NCBI GenBank assembly: GCA_040753075.1
Contig: JBFMHA010000010.1
Span: forward strand, 1 to 64,000
Origin: UBA6814 sp040753075
Lineage (GTDB): Bacteria > Desulfobacterota > Desulfovibrionia > Desulfovibrionales > Desulfovibrionaceae
Direction of reading: 5' to 3'
Length of the DNA: 64,000 nt
Of the stretch, positions 59,629 through 64,000 are shown piece by piece. Position numbers and translations under genes: made by a program. How positions within the stretch are numbered: position 1 is the first letter of the stretch; each line of letters starts with the position of its first letter. The notes below the pieces were generated by a model that worked only from the letters and a program-made list of their open reading frames with translations, searched no databases and was not told the DNA's origin.

Positions 59629-60963
59629 ATGAACCGACTTGCCCTCGCCCTGCTCCTGACAATGGCCGGAGTGGGCTGGTGCATGCTCCGGCCGGCCCTC
59701 TCCACCGAGGAGAAACCTTCCTTCACCGTGCTCTCCGCCCCCATCTCGGGGGCCATCTCCCCGGCCCAGGCGGAGATCCTCGAAGACATCCTGCGCCGGG
59801 CGGACGATACCTCGGCCGACCTGGTGCTCCTGCGCCTCGACACGCCCGGCGGCCTCGTCACCTCCATGCGGGAGATGGTGCAGCTCATCCTGAACTCCAA
59901 GAAGCCGGTCGCGGTCTGGGTCGGCCCCTCGGGCGCGCGCGCGGCGTCGGCCGGGGTGTTCCTGGTGGCCGCCTCCGCGGTGGCGGCCATGAGCCCCCAG
60001 TCCACCATCGGCGCGGCCTCCCCCGTGGACATGGGCGGCAAGGACGTGGACTCCACCATGGCGGCCAAGGTGAAGAACGACATCGTCTCCCTGGTTCGCG
60101 GCGTGGCCGAGGCCCGGGGCCGGAACGTGGACTGGTACGTGAAGTCCGTGGAGGAGGCGGACAGCATCACCGCCACCGAGGCGGCGATGCTCAAGGTGGT
60201 GGACCTCCTGGCCAAGGACCCCCAGGACCTGATGGAGCAGCTGGCGGGCAAGGGCGTGTCCTGGCAGGGCCGGGTCCTGCGCTTCTCGCCCCGGGACGTC
60301 CGCTTCGTGGAGTTCGAGCCCGGGATGCGGCACAAGCTCCTGTCCTGGCTGCTCGACCCCCAGGTGGCCTATCTGCTCCTGCTGGGCGGCATGGCGGGCA
60401 TCTTCTTCGAACTGACCACCCCCGGGGCCGTCTTCCCCGGCGTGTTCGGCGGCCTGTGCCTGCTCCTGGGCCTCTACGCCCTGTCCGTGCTGCCCACCAA
60501 CGTGGCCGGGGTGCTGCTCATCCTCTTCGGCCTGGTTCTCTTCGTCCTAGAACTCAAGGTGGTCAGCTACGGCATGCTCACCGTGGCCGCGCTGGTGTCC
60601 CTGTTCGTGGGCTCGACCATCCTCTACCGCCAGGAATCGGGGATGGCCGGACTGCCCCTGTCCACCATCATCTCCGGCCTGGCCGGTTTCGCCCTGCTCT
60701 TCGGCATCGTGGCCTACCTGGTGACCCGGGCCCAGCTCCGCAAGTCGCCGGTGGGGAGCGAGGCCATGGTGGACCTGGTGGCCGAGGTCCGCGTCTGGGA
60801 CCAGGACAAGGGCCAGGTCTTCGTCAACGGCGAGATGTGGAAGGCCCGCACCTCCGCCCCGCACGCCCTGTCCGCAGGCGACCGGGTCAGGATCGCCTCC
60901 GTGCGCGGGCTCGAGCTGCTCGTCGAACCCCTCGATCCCGGGGCCGCCTCCCCCCGGGAGTAG
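59629..60963 (+). CDS. NfeD-family membrane serine protease
   Basis: This is a 444-residue NfeD1-type protein. An N-terminal signal/anchor is followed by a ClpP-like protease domain with catalytic Ser in A-A-S-A-G-V-F-L and Lys in the V-D-M-G-G-K-D or downstream segment. Four to five transmembrane helices follow (residues about 235-370), then a soluble beta-barrel (NfeD C-terminal) with V-D-L-V-A-E-V-R-V-W. NfeD proteins cleave the C-terminus of their slipin partner; the slipin is the next gene, 24 bp away. Confidence 0.93.
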   Translation: MNRLALALLLTMAGVGWCMLRPALSTEEKPSFTVLSAPISGAISPAQAEILEDILRRADDTSADLVLLRLDTPGGLVTSMREMVQLILNSKKPVAVWVGPSGARAASAGVFLVAASAVAAMSPQSTIGAASPVDMGGKDVDSTMAAKVKNDIVSLVRGVAEARGRNVDWYVKSVEEADSITATEAAMLKVVDLLAKDPQDLMEQLAGKGVSWQGRVLRFSPRDVRFVEFEPGMRHKLLSWLLDPQVAYLLLLGGMAGIFFELTTPGAVFPGVFGGLCLLLGLYALSVLPTNVAGVLLILFGLVLFVLELKVVSYGMLTVAALVSLFVGSTILYRQESGMAGLPLSTIISGLAGFALLFGIVAYLVTRAQLRKSPVGSEAMVDLVAEVRVWDQDKGQVFVNGEMWKARTSAPHALSAGDRVRIASVRGLELLVEPLDPGAASPRE

Positions 60964-60987
60964 CCGCCCTGCGGCAGGAGAGACGCC

Positions 60988-61752
60988 ATGTACAGTTATG
61001 TCCCGGCACTCATCCTCCTCGGCCTTTTCCTCTTCTCCGCCCTCAAGGTGCTCAACGAATACGAACGCGGCGTCATCTTCCGCCTGGGCCGGATCATCGA
61101 CGCCAAGGGGCCGGGCCTCATCATCCTCATCCCGGTCATCGACCGCATGGTCAAGGTCAGCCTGCGCATGGTGACCATGGACATCCCCAACCAGGACGTG
61201 ATCACCAAGGACAACGTGAGCATCAAGGTCAACGCGGTGCTCTATTTCAGGGTCGTGGACCCCACCAAGGCCATCCTTCAGGTGGAGGACTACATGTTCG
61301 CCACCTCCCAGCTGGCCCAGACCACCCTGCGCAGCGTGTGCGGCGGCGTGGAGCTGGACGAGATCCTGGCCCACCGGGACAAGGTGAACTCCCAGATCCA
61401 GACCATCCTGGACCAGCACACCGACCCCTGGGGCATCAAGGTGAGCACGGTGGAGCTCAAGCACATAGACCTGCCCCAGGAGATGCAGCGCGCCATGGCC
61501 AAGCAGGCCGAGGCCGAGCGCGAACGCCGGGCCAAGGTCATCAACGCCGAGGGCGAGTTCCAGGCCGCGGAGAAGCTCACCCAGGCCGCCGCCATCATCG
61601 GCCAGCACCCCGAGGCCCTGCAGTTGCGCTATCTCCAGACCATGCGCGAGATGTCCGCCGAGAGCAAGGCCTCCACCATCTTGCCCCTGCCTCTTGATTT
61701 TTTGCGCTTTGCCTGGAAGATTCCCCCCTCCGGCAGCGGCGAGGGAGCATAA
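60988..61752 (+). CDS. slipin (SPFH/stomatin-like protein)
   Basis: This 254-residue protein has an N-terminal membrane helix, then the SPFH domain with Y-E-R-G-V-I-F-R-L-G-R, P-N-Q-D-V-I-T-K-D-N-V-S and V-E-L-K-H-I-D-L-P, and a coiled-coil tail (A-M-A-K-Q-A-E-A-E-R-E-R-R-A-K). It pairs with the NfeD protease next door. Function is likely membrane microdomain or protein-quality control. Confidence 0.95.
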   Translation: MYSYVPALILLGLFLFSALKVLNEYERGVIFRLGRIIDAKGPGLIILIPVIDRMVKVSLRMVTMDIPNQDVITKDNVSIKVNAVLYFRVVDPTKAILQVEDYMFATSQLAQTTLRSVCGGVELDEILAHRDKVNSQIQTILDQHTDPWGIKVSTVELKHIDLPQEMQRAMAKQAEAERERRAKVINAEGEFQAAEKLTQAAAIIGQHPEALQLRYLQTMREMSAESKASTILPLPLDFLRFAWKIPPSGSGEGA

Positions 61753-61759
61753 TCCTTCC

Positions 61760-61775
61760 TGTTTCACATGAAACA
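61760..61775. promoter_or_regulatory. parS: near-consensus parS site 1
   Basis: TGTTTCACATGAAACA differs by one base from the ParB/Spo0J consensus TGTTTCACGTGAAACA. It lies just after the slipin stop and about 1.5 kb upstream of parA. Confidence 0.85.
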
Positions 61776-61866
61776 CCCCCCAGCGTAAGCCCGGGACCCG
61801 TGCGAGGACCGGCGCGGAGCACCCGCGCCCACAGCACACCATACCAACCTCACAGGCGACACCCGC

Positions 61867-62874
61867 ATGCACATTCTCGTCACTGGCGCGGCCGGCTTCA
61901 TTGGCTCCCACCTGAGCAAGCGCTTCCTTGGCATGGGCCATACCGTGGTCGGCCTGGACAACCTGAACGACTACTATTCCGTCCAGCTCAAGAAGGACCG
62001 GCTGGCCCTGATCCAGGACCATCCCGGCTTCACCTTCGCCAGGCTGGACCTGTCCGACACCGAGGGCATGGCCCGACTCTTCGCCGAACAGGGATTCACC
62101 CATGTGGTGAACCTGGCGGCCCAGGCGGGCGTTCGCTACAGCATCGAGAATCCTCGCGCCTACATCGACAGCAACGTTGTCGGGTTCCTCAACATTCTCG
62201 AAGGGTGCAGGCACAACAAGGTGCAGCACCTGGCCTTCGCGTCGTCCAGCTCGGTCTACGGCCTGAACACCACCATGCCCTTCAGCGTCCACCACAACGT
62301 GGATCATCCCATCAGCCTTTACGCGGCCACCAAGAAGTCCAACGAGCTCATGGCCCACACCTACAGCTACCTCTACGGCCTGCCGGCCACGGGGCTGCGC
62401 TTCTTCACGGTGTACGGCCCCTGGGGCCGCCCGGACATGGCGCTCTACCTCTTCACCAAGGCCATACTCGAAGGCAAGCCCATCAACGTGTTCAACCACG
62501 GCAAGATGCGCCGGGATTTCACCTACATCGACGACATCGTGGAAGGCGTCGCGCGTGTGACGCAGCGTATTCCGGAAGCGAACACGGCGTGGTCCGGCGA
62601 CACCCCGGATCCCAGCTCCTCGCCGGCCCCGTACAAGCTCTACAACATCGGCAACAACAACGTTGAGGAGCTCTCGCGATACATCGAAGTCCTCGAGAAC
62701 TGCCTCGGCAAGAAAGCCATCAAGAATTTCATGCCGTTGCAACCGGGCGACGTGCCCGCCACCTATGCCAACGTGGATGACCTGCTCCGCGATGTCGGAT
62801 TCAAGCCCAATACCACCATCGAAGACGGAATCGCCAAGTTTGTCGCGTGGTTCCGCGAATACCACCAGATGTAG
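61867..62874 (+). CDS. NAD-dependent nucleotide-sugar epimerase (UDP-glucuronate 4-epimerase type)
   Basis: This 335-residue extended SDR has T-G-A-A-G-F-I-G-S-H for NAD and the catalytic S-S-S-V-Y-G and Y-A-A-T-K motifs, with the N-Y/D-Y-Y-S-V-Q-L-K-K segment typical of UDP-glucuronate/UDP-glucose 4-epimerases. It should make a nucleotide sugar for envelope polysaccharide, but the exact substrate cannot be read. No ribosome site is obvious; ATG 61867 is the first in the GAAG-rich family start. Confidence 0.92.
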   Translation: MHILVTGAAGFIGSHLSKRFLGMGHTVVGLDNLNDYYSVQLKKDRLALIQDHPGFTFARLDLSDTEGMARLFAEQGFTHVVNLAAQAGVRYSIENPRAYIDSNVVGFLNILEGCRHNKVQHLAFASSSSVYGLNTTMPFSVHHNVDHPISLYAATKKSNELMAHTYSYLYGLPATGLRFFTVYGPWGRPDMALYLFTKAILEGKPINVFNHGKMRRDFTYIDDIVEGVARVTQRIPEANTAWSGDTPDPSSSPAPYKLYNIGNNNVEELSRYIEVLENCLGKKAIKNFMPLQPGDVPATYANVDDLLRDVGFKPNTTIEDGIAKFVAWFREYHQM

Positions 62875-62879
62875 CCACA

Positions 62880-62909
62880 TTGACAGGGCTTCGCGGTCTC
62901 GAGTAAGAA
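62880..62909 (+). promoter_or_regulatory. promoter in front of the 96-residue ORF and parA
   Basis: TTGACA (62880-62885) and TAAGAA (62904-62909) are 18 bp apart, starting just after the epimerase stop and 42 bp before the next start codon. Confidence 0.55.
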
Positions 62910-62951
62910 GTCGCAGGTCGCATTGAATCCACAGACCCAGCCGAGGCGGGA

Positions 62952-63242
62952 ATGGAGTTCACAGCGCTGAAATCCGGAATGGATAGGACGTTTCAGGAAA
63001 TCCAGACCCGTACCTCGCACGGGGAATTGCCGGAACTCGAACGGGTTGGCGCCTTTGTCAGACTCTGCCGGCAACTGCACACCCAGGCTCCGGACGAATG
63101 GGCCGACGAGGCCGGAGACTTCTCGCACATGGCGGAAAAGCTCCTGCAGGCCGTGAAGAACGGTTCGGTCGAAGAATCCGTCCTCTGCGTGGAGTCCCTA
63201 AACGAGGCGCAGACCTATTGTCACCGCATGTTCAAGGACTAG
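62952..63242 (+). CDS. 96-residue soluble helical protein, unknown
   Basis: This is a small acidic protein, predicted all-helical, starting M-E-F-T-A-L-K-S-G-M-D-R-T-F. It has two cysteines and a C-x-x-S-L-N-E-A pattern near residue 79. It lies 51 bp upstream of parA with its own promoter. I do not recognise a family. Its position before parA suggests it may be co-transcribed with the chromosome-partition genes. Confidence 0.75.
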   Translation: MEFTALKSGMDRTFQEIQTRTSHGELPELERVGAFVRLCRQLHTQAPDEWADEAGDFSHMAEKLLQAVKNGSVEESVLCVESLNEAQTYCHRMFKD

Positions 63243-63256
63243 TTCGTCGATTTTCA

Positions 63257-63272
63257 TGTTTCCCGTGAAACA
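63257..63272. promoter_or_regulatory. parS: near-consensus parS site 2
   Basis: TGTTTCCCGTGAAACA differs by one base (position 7) from the parS consensus. It lies between the small ORF and the parA start codon, in the leader of parA. Confidence 0.85.
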
Positions 63273-63293
63273 TCCCGCAAGGGGGTGAACGCC

Positions 63294-64000
63294 GTGTCGC
63301 GTATCATCGTTGTCGCCAATCAAAAGGGCGGCGTGGGCAAAACCACCACTGCGGTCAACCTGGCCGCCAGCCTGGCGGTCATGGAAAAAAAGGTCCTGGT
63401 GGTGGATTGCGATCCCCAGGCCAACGCCACCAGCGGGTTCGGCATCTATGCCGACTCGGTCAAGGACAGCATCTACACCGTGCTCCACGAGCCGGCGCGG
63501 GTGCAGCAGGCCATCCACAAGACCGCCCTGCCCTTCCTCTCGCTCATACCCTCGTCGCAGGACCTGGTGGCCGCGGACCTGGAGCTGGTGAACAAGCCGG
63601 CCCGGGAGTACTACCTGCGGGAAGTTCTCAAGCCGCTGCGGGAGGAGTTCGAGTTCATCCTCCTGGACTGCCCGCCGTCGCTGGGGCTCCTCACCCTCAA
63701 CGCCCTGTGCGCGGCCGAGGAAGTGCTCATCCCGCTCCAGTGCGAGTATTACGCCCTGGAGGGCATCGCCAAGCTCCTCCAGACCTACGGGCTGGTGCGC
63801 AAGCGGCTGAATCCGCGCATCCGGCTGCTGGGGGTGCTGCTGACCATGTTCGACGCGCGCAACCGCCTGTCGCGCATGGTGCGCAACGAGATCCGCCGGA
63901 CCTTCCCCGAGCATCTCCTGGAGACCATCGTGCCGCGCAACGTCCGGCTGTCCGAGGCCCCGAGCTTCGGCAAGCCGGCCATCAGCTACGACATCAAGTC
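63294..64000 (+). CDS. parA: chromosome-partition ATPase ParA (Soj), 3' end outside the window
   Basis: This partial protein (235 codons seen) is a ParA/Soj ATPase: N-Q-K-G-G-V-G-K-T-T-T deviant Walker A at residues 9-19, D-C-D-P-Q-A-N-A-T, I-L-L-D-C-P-P-S-L and V-P-R-N-V-R-L-S-E-A-P-S-F-G-K. The latter motif marks the chromosomal Soj type rather than plasmid ParA. GTG 63294 has an AAGGGGG site 8 bases upstream. parB should follow downstream; parS sites lie just upstream. The reading frame is open to the window edge. Confidence 0.97.
   Translation, partial: MSRIIVVANQKGGVGKTTTAVNLAASLAVMEKKVLVVDCDPQANATSGFGIYADSVKDSIYTVLHEPARVQQAIHKTALPFLSLIPSSQDLVAADLELVNKPAREYYLREVLKPLREEFEFILLDCPPSLGLLTLNALCAAEEVLIPLQCEYYALEGIAKLLQTYGLVRKRLNPRIRLLGVLLTMFDARNRLSRMVRNEIRRTFPEHLLETIVPRNVRLSEAPSFGKPAISYDIK

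Overview
The window is very GC-rich (roughly two thirds G+C or more) and gene-dense. It reads as chromosomal DNA of a Desulfovibrio-like sulfate reducer (Desulfovibrionota/Desulfovibrionaceae). The evidence is the ffh-rpsP-khpA-rimM-trmD-rplS-rnhB order with TrmD fused to a second SPOUT-type domain, two bacteriohemerythrins, a four-subunit 2-oxoacid:ferredoxin oxidoreductase, a multiheme bd-oxidase-like complex, cobamide remodelling genes and a probable selenoprotein. The genus is inference. The window ends inside parA; two near-consensus parS sites lie just before it, so the right end is probably close to the chromosome origin.

Layout: 1-2.5 kb, panB, then an AT-richer islet with a divergent phage-type repressor/HTH pair and about 360 bp without an intact gene. 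2.5-5.2 kb, two PEBP-family genes, a DUF6125-like gene, yraN, rnhB. 5.2-9.8 kb, the ribosome/SRP operon. 9.9-13.6 kb, two CydA-like membrane subunits, one carrying eight c-heme motifs. 13.7-17.1 kb, coaX, eno, folD. 17.2-20.9 kb, mtnP, apt, topoisomerase III. 21.1-22.7 kb, a bacteriohemerythrin and an HTH/AbiEii toxin-antitoxin pair. 22.7-28.7 kb, mntP, argC, a DUF1844 gene, an aminotransferase, polA. 28.7-31.3 kb, a DHH phosphoesterase, cobU, cbiR and a 48-residue ORF. 31.4-36 kb, a PHP-UvrD fusion and a double-HD protein. 36-37.8 kb, NAD salvage. 38-43.7 kb, an amino-acid ABC transporter followed by an FAD 2-hydroxyacid oxidase and an aminotransferase. 43.9-47.8 kb, a SelD-partner-like flavoprotein and the M48/LemA pair. 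47.8-49.6 kb, a second bacteriohemerythrin, ArsS and an AhpD-like protein. 49.7-59.6 kb, rlmB, mltD, aroE, the Vor-type operon, queA, a lipoprotein, coaBC and a UDG-like protein. 59.6-64 kb, NfeD, slipin, a sugar epimerase, a small ORF and parA.

How the genes fit together: PanB, CoaX and CoaBC supply coenzyme A. MtnP and Apt recycle methylthioadenosine to AMP. Nicotinamidase and NAPRTase recycle NAD. CbiR and CobU salvage and rebuild cobamides. The transporter, aminotransferase and FAD oxidase look like one amino-acid/2-oxoacid/2-hydroxyacid route, and the Vor-type complex oxidises branched 2-oxoacids to acyl-CoA with ferredoxin.

The most striking observation is at the 3' end of arsS. The apparent TGA stop falls exactly where the family has a conserved C-terminal Cys/Sec. 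The frame continues with the family-like G-G-A to a second stop, and a stem-loop with a GGU-containing apical loop sits just after the TGA. I read ArsS as a selenoprotein of 337 residues. Other notable points are the tandem CydA-like/octaheme complex, an S24 repressor lacking its catalytic serine, a toxin-antitoxin operon with a probable leaderless transcript, the PHP-UvrD fusion, a degenerate UDG-like protein after coaBC, and the parS pair.
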